DNA of 64,000 bases, taken from positions 496,001 through 560,000 of the forward strand of contig NZ_RJVO01000002.1 of NCBI RefSeq assembly GCF_003730135.1. The letters run 5' to 3'. The notes beneath the pieces are model-generated. The model was given only the letters and a program-made list of their open reading frames with translations, made no database searches and was not told where the DNA came from. The stretch's first letter is position 1. The number at the start of each line of letters is the position of its first letter. The position numbers were made by a program, and so were the translations under genes. Positions 17,047-26,782 of this stretch are shown here, in pieces. Source of the DNA: Stagnimonas aquatica. GTDB lineage: Bacteria; Pseudomonadota; Gammaproteobacteria; Nevskiales; Nevskiaceae.

Positions 17047-17192
17047 TTCCTCCTCGCCAGCCCGCCACGCGCGGTCGCCAGCGCCCCGCACCGACGACCC
17101 GCCATGCGCACCCTGTCCCGTACTGCCAGCGATTGCCCCCGTCCAGCCGCCCGCTTTGCCGGCGCGGCCCCACTGCGCGCCGGAGCCGGCGC

Positions 17193-18407
17193 GTGAACCG
17201 GCGCCGCCGCCTTGTTGCCGCGCTGGCCGCCTTGGCCATCTGCCTGCTGGCCGGCGCCCTGCTCTGGACCGGTTACAGCCTGCCTGCGCGCCCGCAGCCG
17301 GCCTTCGAGCCAACGCCGGCCGAGCTGGAGAAGCTGGCTCTGTTCCAGCAGCCGGAGTCCTGGTTCCTCGGGCAACTGCAAGGGCCACGGGAGGTCGCCG
17401 ATGGCCAGACCCTGGACCCGAAGCTGCAATACCTCGCCGAGCAGATGCGGCCGGTCTCGCAATGGCTGGCGCCGGCCATGCCGCTGATCTTCGCCACCCC
17501 GGCCGGCCGGCGCTGGGTGCGCAACGCCATCGACCGCGAGTGGCAGCTCTACACCAAGGTCACGGCGCCGATGCGCAGTGTCGAGGACCGCGAGATTCCC
17601 GGCCGCGATGGCCCGGTGGCGGTTCGTATCTACGTTCCGCAAGCGGCGACGACGGAGCCACTGCCAGTGCTGGTCTACTGCCACGGCGGTGGCTGGCTGT
17701 TTGCCAGCGTCGCCGCTCTCGACCGCGCGGTGCGCCTGCTCGCCAACGAGGCGCGGGTGATCGTGATCTCGGTGGATTACCGGCTGGCGCCGGAGCACCC
17801 CTACCCGGCCGCCAGCGACGACGGCGAGGACGCCTACCGCTGGGCGCTCGCCCACGCCAGGACGCTGGGCGGCGATCCCGACCAGGTCGCGGTCGGCGGC
17901 GACAGCGCCGGCGGCCATGTCGCGATCAACACCGTGCAGCGCCAGCTCGCCGCCGGGCGACCGCTGCCGCGTGCCCTGCTGCTCTACTACCCCGGCACCG
18001 GCCTGCCCGAACGCAGCGGCTCGATGCAGCGGTTCGCGGTGGGCTACGGCCTCGACGCCAGCTTCATCGATTTCCTCCTGCCGCGCGTGTTCCAGGGCTA
18101 CACCCGCCCGGACCAGGCCGACGCGCTGATGGACCCGCTGCACAAGGCGCCCAGCCTGCACGGCTTTCCGCCGACCCTCGTCGCCACCGGCGGCTTCGAC
18201 ATCCTGCGCGACTCCGGCCGCGCCTTCGCGGCGCGACTCGCTGCCGACGGCGTGCCGGTGGCGGACCTGCACTACGGCCCGCTGACCCACAGCTTCCTGC
18301 AGTTCTCCGGCGTGGTCGCCGAGGCCGAGCGCGCCGCCACCGAAACGGCGCGGATGCTGGGCCAGACCCTGCGCGACGGCGCCCTGCCAGCGGCGACCAC
18401 CCCATGA
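17193..18407 (+). CDS. Membrane-anchored HSL-family alpha/beta hydrolase (esterase)
   Basis: A 404-residue enzyme. The N-terminal signal anchor (LVAALAALAICLLAGALLWTGYSL) puts the catalytic domain in the periplasm. The hormone-sensitive-lipase motifs are complete: oxyanion motif HGGGW, nucleophile elbow GGDSAGG, acid in GGFDILRDSG and a C-terminal histidine in LTHSFLQF. The GTG at 17193 is preferred because it begins directly before the anchor and has GGAG 7 nt upstream. The stop overlaps the ATG of the first TonB receptor (ATGA). Its place in a TonB locus suggests it may hydrolyse an imported ester ligand, such as a siderophore ester (inference). Confidence 0.88.
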   Translation: MNRRRRLVAALAALAICLLAGALLWTGYSLPARPQPAFEPTPAELEKLALFQQPESWFLGQLQGPREVADGQTLDPKLQYLAEQMRPVSQWLAPAMPLIFATPAGRRWVRNAIDREWQLYTKVTAPMRSVEDREIPGRDGPVAVRIYVPQAATTEPLPVLVYCHGGGWLFASVAALDRAVRLLANEARVIVISVDYRLAPEHPYPAASDDGEDAYRWALAHARTLGGDPDQVAVGGDSAGGHVAINTVQRQLAAGRPLPRALLLYYPGTGLPERSGSMQRFAVGYGLDASFIDFLLPRVFQGYTRPDQADALMDPLHKAPSLHGFPPTLVATGGFDILRDSGRAFAARLAADGVPVADLHYGPLTHSFLQFSGVVAEAERAATETARMLGQTLRDGALPAATTP

Positions 18408-20665
18408 AGCGCGAACGGATTGCCGGGGCCGTGCTGCTGCTGGCAGCGACCGCCGCGCCGGCGCAGGAGACCGTCGGCACCCTGCCGGTGCAGAGCTTGC
18501 CCGAGGCCGGGCAGGCGACGCCCGGCGAACAGCCGCAAGTGGTGGAGCTGGAGCGGGTCACCGTCACCGGCGAGCTGCTCAAGCGCGACATCAGCAGAAC
18601 CACCAGCAGCGTCGCCGTGCATACCGGCGCCGAGATCGAGCGCGGCACGGCGGAAGATGTCTACGACCTGATCCGCGCCACGCCCAACGCCAGCCTCGAC
18701 GACAGCGACTACGGCGTCGGCGGCATGACCCTGCGCGGCATCGGCAGCTACGGCGCCAGCGGCTCCGGCGCCTACGCCGCCTACGGCACCGCCTCGGCGG
18801 TGGTGCTCGACGGCGTCGGCCTGCCACGTTCGGCGCTGAGCTATGCCGACCTCTCGGCCTTCGATCTCGATTCGGTGGAGATCCTGCGCGGGCCGCAGTC
18901 CACCAGCCAGGGCCGCAATGCGATGGCGGGCGCGGTGATCCTCAACACCCGGGTGCCGGAACCGGAAGAGAGTTTCTCGCCGGAGCTGCGTGGGCGGATC
19001 AGCGCCGGCAGTGCGCAGGCGCGGCAGTACGCCGGCGCGCTCGGCGCCACCCTCTGGCCCGAGGCGCTGGCGGCGCGACTGGTCTACGACCATCGCCAGG
19101 ACGATGGCGACAGTTTCAACGCCACCCGTGACGAGCGCGACTGGGCGCGGCAGCGCAGCGACAGCCTGCGGCTGCGCCTGAACTGGCGACCCGGCGGCGA
19201 CGGCGGTCGTTACCAGGCAATGGCCGGGGTCAGCGAACTGCGCCGCAGCCAGGGCAGCAGCTACGTGCCGATGAGCGAGGAGCACAGTCGCACTGCGCTC
19301 AGCGACGCCCCGCAGGACTACCGCAACCGGGCCTGGCTGTACTCGCTGGAACAGCGGCTGAGCCTCAGCGAAACCTGGCGGCTGCGGGCGATCAGCGCCT
19401 ATGTCGAATCCGACACCCACAGCCGCTTCGACGGCGACTACACCGCCGAGGCGCAGAACGCCACCGAGCAGCAGGAAAACGCCCGTGCCTATTCGCAGGA
19501 GCTGCGCGCCGACTACGCCGGCGAGCGTGTGCAGGCCAGCTTCGGCGCCTACTACTACCGGGACCGCAACCGCGACGACCAGAGCGGCTTCATCAACGTC
19601 AACGCCCTGCTCGAAATCGCCGGCGCCTGCGGCCTGCAACTGGTCTGCGCGGCGCCGCTGGGCAACATCCTGTTCGAGGCCACGTCGCCGACGCGGGTGG
19701 AAGACATGGCGGTGTTCGGCGAACTGGACTGGGCGCTGACGCCAGGCCTCACGCTCACCGCCGGCGCCCGCCTCGACCAGGAGCGCAACCGCCGCGTCAT
19801 CACCAGCAACTACCGGGGCGACAGCCCGACCGCGAGCCTGGCGGTGGCGCTGCTCGGCGGCGCCGGCGTGCTGCCCAATGACGTCAACATTCCGGTGTCG
19901 CGGCAGTTCTCGGAGTTTCTGCCCAAGCTGGCGGCGCGCTACGAGCTGATCGACGACTGGTATCTCGGCGCTGCTTACGCCGAGGGCTACCGGCCGGGCG
20001 GCGACGGCTACAACCAGGTCTCCGGCCGCCACTTCCGCTTCGAGTCCGAGCGCACCCGCAACTACGAACTCTCGCTCAAGGGCCGCCACCGCCCCTGGAA
20101 GCTGGAAGCCGCGCTCAATCTGTTCCGCACCCGCTGGGAGGACCTGCAGATCCAGCAGGGCAGCGGCACCGACAACTACATGGGCAATGCCGGCCCGGCG
20201 CAGATCCGGGGCGGCGAGCTGGAGCTGCGCTGGCGGCCGCTGCGCCCCCTGCGGCTGATCGGCGGCGTCGGCCTCACCCACGGCCGCTTCGGCGAGGGCG
20301 TGCAGACCAGTGACAACGTCGATCTCTCCGGCCACCGGCTGCCGAAGGCGCCCGCGTATTCCGCCACGCTGGCGCTGGAATGGATGCCGCTGCCCGGTCT
20401 GCTGATCCGTCCGGACATGCAGTGGAGCGGCCGCGCCGCCGGCGATTCCGAGAACACCGCCGCGTACGAGCTGCCGGCCTACCAGTTGATCAACCTGGCG
20501 CTGCGCTGGCAGCGCGGCCCGGTCGGCCTGTTCCTCGCCGGCAGCAACCTCGCCGACACGCATTACCGCAAGGACGCCAACGGCTACTCCTTCAGCAAGG
20601 TCGATGTGGTCAGCCTCGGCGCCGGCCGGCGGCTGTCGGCCGGGCTCGACTTCCAGTTTCGCTAA
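18404..20665 (+). CDS. TonB-dependent outer-membrane receptor (first of three)
   Basis: The 753-residue receptor has a signal peptide ending APAQ, then a spacer with LPVQSLPEAG. The plug domain follows (ERVTVTGELLKRDISRTTSS, then VEILRGPQSTSQGRNAMAGAVILNTR), and the rest is a 22-strand-type barrel. A conserved LAARYELIDDWYLGAAYAEGYRPGG segment is of the FecA/FyuA kind. It is coupled to the esterase gene by a 4-nt overlap. The terminal residue is Arg where most outer-membrane barrels end in an aromatic residue. The ligand is unknown; neighbours suggest a ferric complex. Confidence 0.92.
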   Translation: MKRERIAGAVLLLAATAAPAQETVGTLPVQSLPEAGQATPGEQPQVVELERVTVTGELLKRDISRTTSSVAVHTGAEIERGTAEDVYDLIRATPNASLDDSDYGVGGMTLRGIGSYGASGSGAYAAYGTASAVVLDGVGLPRSALSYADLSAFDLDSVEILRGPQSTSQGRNAMAGAVILNTRVPEPEESFSPELRGRISAGSAQARQYAGALGATLWPEALAARLVYDHRQDDGDSFNATRDERDWARQRSDSLRLRLNWRPGGDGGRYQAMAGVSELRRSQGSSYVPMSEEHSRTALSDAPQDYRNRAWLYSLEQRLSLSETWRLRAISAYVESDTHSRFDGDYTAEAQNATEQQENARAYSQELRADYAGERVQASFGAYYYRDRNRDDQSGFINVNALLEIAGACGLQLVCAAPLGNILFEATSPTRVEDMAVFGELDWALTPGLTLTAGARLDQERNRRVITSNYRGDSPTASLAVALLGGAGVLPNDVNIPVSRQFSEFLPKLAARYELIDDWYLGAAYAEGYRPGGDGYNQVSGRHFRFESERTRNYELSLKGRHRPWKLEAALNLFRTRWEDLQIQQGSGTDNYMGNAGPAQIRGGELELRWRPLRPLRLIGGVGLTHGRFGEGVQTSDNVDLSGHRLPKAPAYSATLALEWMPLPGLLIRPDMQWSGRAAGDSENTAAYELPAYQLINLALRWQRGPVGLFLAGSNLADTHYRKDANGYSFSKVDVVSLGAGRRLSAGLDFQFR

Positions 20666-20692
20666 ACCCGTCTTGCGCCGATCACCGCCACC

Positions 20693-21370
20693 ATGCACCA
20701 AGCCCTCACCCACCGCCTGCTCGCCGCCGGCATCCTCGCCGGGCCGCTGGTACTCGCGGTCGAATTCACCCTGGCCGCGACCCGCGAGGGTTTCGACTGG
20801 CAGCGCCACGCCAGCAGCCAGCTCGCGCTCGGCGACGGCGGCTGGATGCAAGCGCTCAACTTCGTCGTCGCCGGCGTGCTGATGCTGGCCTTCGCGCTCG
20901 GGCTGCATCGCGCGCTGCGGAACCAGCCCGGCGGCCGCTGGGCCGCCTGGCTGATGGCGGTGTTCGCGCTTTCGCACGTCGGGGTGGGCCTGTTCAGCAC
21001 CGATCCGGCCTTCGGCTTCCCACCCGGCCCGGACACTCCGGCCGGCCTGCCGGCCTACCACCAGGCCAGCACCCACGCACTGCTGCACAGTCTGTTCGGC
21101 TTGCTCGGCTTTCTCGCCCTGGCCGCCGCCTGCGCGCTGCTGGCCTGGCATTTCCGCCGTCGCGGCGAGACTGGCTGGGCGCTGGTCGCGCTGCTGCCGA
21201 CGCTCGCCGTCGTCGCCATATCGGTGTACGCCGGCCACTACGAGTCGCGGCACAGCGAGCCGGCGGTGCGCGCCACCGCGCAGTTCGACTTCCGCCCGAT
21301 GTGGGCCGGCCTGCCGCTGATCTGGGGGGCGCTGTCGGCGCTGGCCTGGGCGCTGCGCCGTAGAGCCTGA
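20693..21370 (+). CDS. DUF998-family integral membrane protein
   Basis: The 225-residue protein has about six membrane helices and the typical DUF998 opening: helix AGILAGPLVLAVEFTLA, then the SSQLALGDGGWMQALNFVVAG loop, and a later HQASTHALLHSLFG segment rich in histidine. The function of DUF998 is not established. It is placed between two TonB receptor genes, 27 bp and 8 bp from them, so it is surely cotranscribed with them and may take part in handling the imported compound (inference). Confidence 0.85.
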   Translation: MHQALTHRLLAAGILAGPLVLAVEFTLAATREGFDWQRHASSQLALGDGGWMQALNFVVAGVLMLAFALGLHRALRNQPGGRWAAWLMAVFALSHVGVGLFSTDPAFGFPPGPDTPAGLPAYHQASTHALLHSLFGLLGFLALAAACALLAWHFRRRGETGWALVALLPTLAVVAISVYAGHYESRHSEPAVRATAQFDFRPMWAGLPLIWGALSALAWALRRRA

Positions 21371-21378
21371 AGACCGCC

Positions 21379-23724
21379 ATGTCCATCCTGACTTCGTCTC
21401 TCCCGCGCGCGGGCCTGCTCGCCGCAACACTGTTGCTCGCCCTGCCCGTCGGCGCACAGAACGCCGCGCCGGAACCGCTCGCCGCCATCCCGGTGCAGGC
21501 GCTGCCGCCGTCGCAAGCGCCGGCCAGCGCCGAGCGCGACGCCAGCGCCGTGCAGCTCGATACCGTGGTGGTGCGCGGCGAGAAGCTCGGCCGCAAGCTC
21601 TCGGAAACCACCACCTCGGTCAGCGTCTACGGCGGCAAGAACATCGAGGACATGGGCGACGCCAACCTCGGCGATCTGCTGCGCCGAGCCGCCAACACCA
21701 CGGCGAACGAAGAAGGCAATTTCTCGATCCGTGGCATCGGCCAGGCCGGCGCTGCAGGCGGCACCGGCGCGCCGCTGATCAGCGTGCAGGTCGATGGCGT
21801 GACCCTGGACCGTACCTCGCAGCAGGGCGCGGCCGACGAACTGTTCGATGTCGAGCAGGTGGAGGTGCTGCGCGGCGCGCAGTCCACCAGCCAGGGCCGC
21901 AATGCGCTGGCCGGCGCCATCGTCGTCAACACCCGCGAGCCGACCCGCGACTGGGAGCTGCGCACCCGTCTGGGCCTGGCCCAGCGCGATGGCCGAGAGT
22001 TCGCGGCGGCCGGCGGCGGGCCGCTATCGGAAACGCTCGCCTTCCGCCTGCTCGGCAGCTTCGAGAACGACGACGGCTTCGTCACCCATCTGCCCGATGG
22101 CAACCGCGACTTCGCGCGCAGCCAGAAGAGCCTGGGCCGCGCCAAACTCGCCTGGACGCCGATGGACCGCTTCGACAGCCTGCTCACCGTCGGCGGCGAC
22201 CGCTACAGCGGCCAGCCCGACTACAACATCGAGTCCGGCGAAGCCGGCAGCGATCCGGCGCAGCGCCGCACCAGCACCGTGAGCGTGCCCAGCTACGACC
22301 TCAGCCGTGGCGGGCTGGCCTCCTGGCGCAACCGCTGGCGTTTCGCCGAGGGCTGGACGCTGACCGCGCTCAGCGCCTACATGCGCACCCAGCAGGACTA
22401 CATCCGCGACTTCGACGGCCTGGCCGAAGACGGCGGCGAGAACCAGGTCTACAGCCACGGCCGCAACACCACGCAGGAGCTGCGGCTCAACCTCAAGGAC
22501 GTGGGGCCGCTGACCGGCGTGATCGGCGTCTACGCCGGCCGCTTCCGCGACCACAACATCTACTACTCCGACAAGGTCTTCGTGACCCTGCCGGAAGCCA
22601 CCGGCATTCCGCTACCGGTGCTGGGCGAGCTGGTCGGCGTCGAACTCGACTTCAGCAACCAGGCCAACAAGGACGCCCGCAATCTCGCCGGCTTCGCCGA
22701 GTTCGACATCAAGCTGCCCTGGCGGCTCACCGCCACCCTCGGGCTGCGCTACGACCGCGAGACGCTGACGAGCGTCAGCGAAAGCAGCACCTCGCGCGCC
22801 GAAGCGATGATCGCCGCCCCCGAGGGCCTTGCCAGCGTACCGCTGGCCGGCCCGCTGCTGGAGCAGTTGCTGGCCCTGCAACCCGGCATCGACGTACGGC
22901 CGCTACTGATCCAGATCCCCGGGGTACTGCCCGACACCGGCGGCGAGCAGCGCGGCCACACCCAGTATTCGGCGCTGCTGCCCAAGCTCGGCCTGCGCTG
23001 GGCCTTCGCGCCCGCCTGGTCGCTGTTCACCAGCTACACCGAGGCCTATCGCGCCGGCGGCGTCGATGTCGATACCGAAACCGGCGAATCGCTGCCCTAC
23101 GACCCCGAGTACACGCAGAACTACGAGCTTGGCCTGCGTGCCGACTACGCGCGCTTCGACTTCGCGACCAATCTCTTCTACACCGAATGGCGCGACCAAC
23201 AGGTGCCGGTGCTGCGCGGGCGCTTCTACGTCACCGAGAACGCGGCGCGCTCGCGGCTGCACGGCGGCGAAGCCAGCCTGGGCTGGCGGCCGCTGCGGCC
23301 GCTGCGCCTGCAACTGGCGCTCGGCACCACCAGCACCGAGTTCCTCGACTACCGGACCTCCAGCGCCGACTACAGCGGCCACCAGTTCATCTTCGCGCCG
23401 CGCACCACCGGCAGCCTGGGCGCGGTCTGGCGTCACCGTGGCGTGATGGCAGCGCTCAACCTCTCGACCCGGAGCAAGAGCTACACCAGCCCCGCCAACA
23501 GCGAAACCGAGCGCAGCGAGGCGCGCACCCTGCTCGATGGCCGCATCGGCCTGGAAGACCGGCGCTGGCGCCTGTACCTCTACGGCCGCAACCTGCTGAA
23601 CGCCGACTTCGTCACCGAGACCTACCAGTTCCCCAAGGGCTACACCGGCGCCAGCAGCGCGCGCGGCTACGCCAGCTACAGCGCGCCGCGCACCTTCGGC
23701 ATGCAGATGGAATTCCAGCTTTGA
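21379..23724 (+). CDS. TonB-dependent outer-membrane receptor (second of three)
   Basis: The 781-residue receptor has a signal peptide (GLLAATLLLALPVGAQ) and a spacer with IPVQALPPSQ. The TonB-box/plug start is LDTVVVRGEKLGRKLSETTTSVSVY, and the plug core is VEVLRGAQSTSQGRNALAGAIVVNTREP. Barrel signatures include FTSYTEAYRAGG and YTQNYELGLRADY. It shares the LGRKLSET motif with the third receptor, to which it is clearly closer than to the first. Start ATG 21379 is 8 bp after the DUF998 stop. Substrate unknown. Confidence 0.92.
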   Translation: MSILTSSLPRAGLLAATLLLALPVGAQNAAPEPLAAIPVQALPPSQAPASAERDASAVQLDTVVVRGEKLGRKLSETTTSVSVYGGKNIEDMGDANLGDLLRRAANTTANEEGNFSIRGIGQAGAAGGTGAPLISVQVDGVTLDRTSQQGAADELFDVEQVEVLRGAQSTSQGRNALAGAIVVNTREPTRDWELRTRLGLAQRDGREFAAAGGGPLSETLAFRLLGSFENDDGFVTHLPDGNRDFARSQKSLGRAKLAWTPMDRFDSLLTVGGDRYSGQPDYNIESGEAGSDPAQRRTSTVSVPSYDLSRGGLASWRNRWRFAEGWTLTALSAYMRTQQDYIRDFDGLAEDGGENQVYSHGRNTTQELRLNLKDVGPLTGVIGVYAGRFRDHNIYYSDKVFVTLPEATGIPLPVLGELVGVELDFSNQANKDARNLAGFAEFDIKLPWRLTATLGLRYDRETLTSVSESSTSRAEAMIAAPEGLASVPLAGPLLEQLLALQPGIDVRPLLIQIPGVLPDTGGEQRGHTQYSALLPKLGLRWAFAPAWSLFTSYTEAYRAGGVDVDTETGESLPYDPEYTQNYELGLRADYARFDFATNLFYTEWRDQQVPVLRGRFYVTENAARSRLHGGEASLGWRPLRPLRLQLALGTTSTEFLDYRTSSADYSGHQFIFAPRTTGSLGAVWRHRGVMAALNLSTRSKSYTSPANSETERSEARTLLDGRIGLEDRRWRLYLYGRNLLNADFVTETYQFPKGYTGASSARGYASYSAPRTFGMQMEFQL

Positions 23725-23786
23725 TCCTCCCGCCCCTCCACCCACGGCGGCCAAGCTGGCCGCGACACCATTCCCTACAGACCTTC

Positions 23787-26027
23787 ATGTCCAAGACTCC
23801 GCGCCTGCTGCTCTCCCTCGCCCTGGCCGCCCCGGCTCCGCTGTGGGCGCAGGACGAAACCGCCACCCTGCCGGTGCAGACCCTGCCCACCGACGAGGCC
23901 GATGCCGGCCAGGCCGAACAGGTGCTGAACCCGGTGCAACTGGAAACCGTGGTGGTGAGCGGCGAGAAGCTCGGCCGCAAGCTCTCGGAGACCGCGACCA
24001 GCGCCGCGATCCTGCGCCCGCGCGACCTCGCCGCGCAGGGCGACGCCAAGTTGCAGGAGGCGGTGAGCCAGGTCGGCAACGTGGTACGCATGGGCAGCGA
24101 CCGCGAGATCGCCATCCGTGGCGTGCCGCAAAACGGCCTCGGCGGCGAGGGCGAGACCATCAGCGTGATCGTCGATGGCGTTGCCCTGCCTCAGCGCGCC
24201 GCCAATTTCGGCGGGCCGCTGGGGGTGTTCGATGTCGAGCAGATCGAGGTGCTGCGCGGCGCGCAGTCCACCACCCAGGGCCGCAACGCCCTGGCCGGCG
24301 CGGTGGTGATGAGCACCCGCGCGCCGCGCCAGGCATGGGACGCCAAGGCCCGCGTCGAGCGCGCCTCGCTGGACGGCGAGTCGCAGGCGCTCGCACTCGG
24401 CGGCGGCCTGATTCCCGACTGGCTCGCCTTCCGCGTCAGCCACGAGGACCGCTACTTCCGCAGCAATATCCGCAACACCACGCTGGGCAGCGACGACGCC
24501 GGCCGCGAGGACAGCTCCAGCAACCGCTTCAAGCTGCTGCTGACGCCGCCGGACAGCGGCTACCGGGCGCTGCTGACGCTCTCGCACGCCAACAACGAGT
24601 TCGGCGACAACCTGCACGACTCCACCGCCTGCGAGCGCTGCGAGACCGCCAACATCCGCTACAGCGAAACCTACGACGGCAATCTCTGGAGCCTGCAACA
24701 GTCGCTGGATCTCGGCGAGACGCTGCGGCTGGAGGCGGTGAGCGGCTATGCGCCCGGCCACGACCATCGCTTTGCCGACTACGACCGCACCGAGCGCGAC
24801 GGCGGTTCGGCGATCTACGACTACCGGGAGGCCAACCGCAGCCAGGAGTTGCGCCTGCGCTACACGGCCGACGAGCGCCTGCGCGGCCTGTTTGGCCTCT
24901 ACGCGGCGCGCATCGAGCAGTACGCCTACAACGAGACCGTCGATCCCATCCCCACCGGCGGTGGCCTGGCGCTGCTGTCGGGCTACCAGTTCTCCGACCA
25001 GACCATCGAAACCGTGGCGGGCTTCGGCGAATTCGACTGGGGCTTTACCGACAGGCTGACGCTCACCGCCGGCCTGCGCTACCAGCTCGAAGACAGCCGG
25101 CGCCGGCAGGTGTCGCAACTCGACTACGCGCTCAGCACCGCGCCTGTCGGCCTGCCGCTGGTGCTGCCGCTGCCGGAGTTCGCCAGCGATCTGCTCGGCC
25201 AGGTGCTGCCGGATACCGTGCCCTCCGACTACGACGTCAGCGGCGAGAGCCGCAATCCGGTCTGGCTGCCCAAGCTCGGCCTCGCCTGGCAGCTCGCCCG
25301 CGACCACCGCCTGGCGCTCACCTGGCAGAAGGGCTATCGCAGCGGCGGCACCTCGGTGAGCTTCTTCGGCGGCACCCGCAGCGATTACGGCCCGGAATAC
25401 ACCCAGACCCTGGAGCTGGCGCTGCGCTCGGCGCTACCGACCTGGCGCGCGGCGCTCAACGCCAACGTCTTCTATACCAAGTGGAAGGACCAGCAGGTGA
25501 CGATCGGCGACGAGGCCAGCTTCTACACCACCACCGCCAACGCCGGCCGCTCGCACCTCTACGGCGCCGAGGTCGAACTGAGCGCGAAGCCTTTCGACAG
25601 CCGCTGGCTGCGCGGCCTGGAACCGTTCGCCTCGCTGGGCCTGCTGCACAGCCGCTTCGACGAATTCAGCAATGGCGACGACAACTACGCCGGCAATAGC
25701 TTCCCCTACGCGGCGCCGCTCACCGGCACCCTGGGCACCCACTACCGGCTGGGCGGCTTCTTCGCCTTTGCCGCCGCCACCCACAACGGCGCCTACTACG
25801 GCCGCGCCAGCAACAGCGCCGACAGCCGCGTCGGCGCCAAGACCCTGCTCAATGCGCGCCTCGGTTGGCAGTTCGAGCGGTTACGACTGTCGATCTACGG
25901 CCGCAACCTGACCAACGATCTCAATCTGCAAGACCGCTTCGAGACCGGCCCCGACAGCAACCGCCGCATGGCCAAGCGCTACGGCGAGCCACGGCTGATC
26001 GGCGCGGCGGTGGAGCTGTCGCTGTAG
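23787..26027 (+). CDS. TonB-dependent outer-membrane receptor (third of three)
   Basis: The 746-residue receptor has a signal peptide (LLLSLALAAPAPLWAQ) and a spacer with LPVQTLPTDE. The plug start is LETVVVSGEKLGRKLSETATSAAI, and the plug core is IEVLRGAQSTTQGRNALAGAVVMSTRAP. Late barrel strands include LALTWQKGYRSGG and YTQTLELALRSAL. It is a tandem paralogue of the preceding receptor. ATG 23787 begins right before the signal peptide. The gene ends 14 bp from a convergent gene and is the last member of the TonB operon. Confidence 0.92.
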   Translation: MSKTPRLLLSLALAAPAPLWAQDETATLPVQTLPTDEADAGQAEQVLNPVQLETVVVSGEKLGRKLSETATSAAILRPRDLAAQGDAKLQEAVSQVGNVVRMGSDREIAIRGVPQNGLGGEGETISVIVDGVALPQRAANFGGPLGVFDVEQIEVLRGAQSTTQGRNALAGAVVMSTRAPRQAWDAKARVERASLDGESQALALGGGLIPDWLAFRVSHEDRYFRSNIRNTTLGSDDAGREDSSSNRFKLLLTPPDSGYRALLTLSHANNEFGDNLHDSTACERCETANIRYSETYDGNLWSLQQSLDLGETLRLEAVSGYAPGHDHRFADYDRTERDGGSAIYDYREANRSQELRLRYTADERLRGLFGLYAARIEQYAYNETVDPIPTGGGLALLSGYQFSDQTIETVAGFGEFDWGFTDRLTLTAGLRYQLEDSRRRQVSQLDYALSTAPVGLPLVLPLPEFASDLLGQVLPDTVPSDYDVSGESRNPVWLPKLGLAWQLARDHRLALTWQKGYRSGGTSVSFFGGTRSDYGPEYTQTLELALRSALPTWRAALNANVFYTKWKDQQVTIGDEASFYTTTANAGRSHLYGAEVELSAKPFDSRWLRGLEPFASLGLLHSRFDEFSNGDDNYAGNSFPYAAPLTGTLGTHYRLGGFFAFAAATHNGAYYGRASNSADSRVGAKTLLNARLGWQFERLRLSIYGRNLTNDLNLQDRFETGPDSNRRMAKRYGEPRLIGAAVELSL

Positions 26028-26041
26028 GGCTGCCTGCCGGA

Positions 26042-26782
26042 CTACAGAATCCAGGCACCGGGACAAGGAGCCGCCTGGCTGGAGAACGTCTCGGGGACGC
26101 GATAGCCCTTCGGCACGGTCAGACGAACCTCGAAGGCGATGCGCTCGATGCGGCCGTAAAGGCGTTCGAGCGTCTCGTCGTCGGGATAGCCGGGGTCCGG
26201 CGGCAAGGGCTGGCCCGGAGCCGCGACGCCGGCGATGGCGTCGCCGCCGATGACACGGAAAACGCCTTTGCCCTTGGGCAGGGCACGCAACTGCTCCAGG
26301 CTCCGTTCCTCGCTCTGCACCGGGCTCGAAAAGATCAGTTGCCCCACCGCGTAGCCGGCCTTGGCCGCGTCTTCGCGATTCAGCAGAAACCAGAATTCGA
26401 TCTCCCGCTTCTCCACCACCGATTGCGCGAGCACCCCGTAACTCGTATCCAGGCTGGTGGCCAGACGGCTGCGATAGGGCGGCGTCACCAGGCCGATGTA
26501 ATCAAGCCCTCCGACCTTGGCGGAGTCGCTGGGGCCCATCGCGAAACTCCAGCCTCCCCCGACGTCGCCACTGGGCAACAGGCCGAAGACCAACCCGGGT
26601 CCGACGATCCGCCGGTAGGACTCGCCGCCACGGACCTCGCCGGAAACCACGAAGCTCTGGCAACTCTCGGCGGCCCGCGCCAGCGGCGGCGCGCTGACGA
26701 TCAGCCAGAGCAAGGCAGACCACCACCAGCGGCTTGGCCGCGACCCGCCAGCGCGTCCGGCGGTGCGCGCGGCCCGACTCAT
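26042..26782 (-). CDS. Secreted protein of unknown function coupled to S9 peptidase
   Basis: A 246-residue protein with a twin-arginine-free Sec signal peptide (WWWSALLWLIVSAPPLARAA). The mature part contains GPGLVFGLLPSGDVGGGWSFAMGP and a C-terminal RIAFEVRLTVPKGYRVP segment. I do not recognise a family; two cysteines (ESCQSF and APCPGA) could form a disulfide. The start overlaps the stop of the upstream peptidase gene by 4 nt (ATGA), so the two are translationally coupled. It may act in the periplasm with the peptidase (inference only). Confidence 0.75.
   Translation of the reverse strand: MSRAARTAGRAGGSRPSRWWWSALLWLIVSAPPLARAAESCQSFVVSGEVRGGESYRRIVGPGLVFGLLPSGDVGGGWSFAMGPSDSAKVGGLDYIGLVTPPYRSRLATSLDTSYGVLAQSVVEKREIEFWFLLNREDAAKAGYAVGQLIFSSPVQSEERSLEQLRALPKGKGVFRVIGGDAIAGVAAPGQPLPPDPGYPDDETLERLYGRIERIAFEVRLTVPKGYRVPETFSSQAAPCPGAWIL

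Noticed and set aside
17156-18403. Extension of the first TonB receptor frame upstream through the esterase region
   Set aside because: The signal peptide begins at ATG 18404. The upstream part of the frame is arginine-rich and out of phase with the esterase, which has full catalytic motifs.
18272-21457. 1061-codon minus-strand frame across the first TonB receptor and DUF998 gene
   Set aside because: Composition is that of an antisense shadow; the plus-strand genes have complete motifs and signal peptides.
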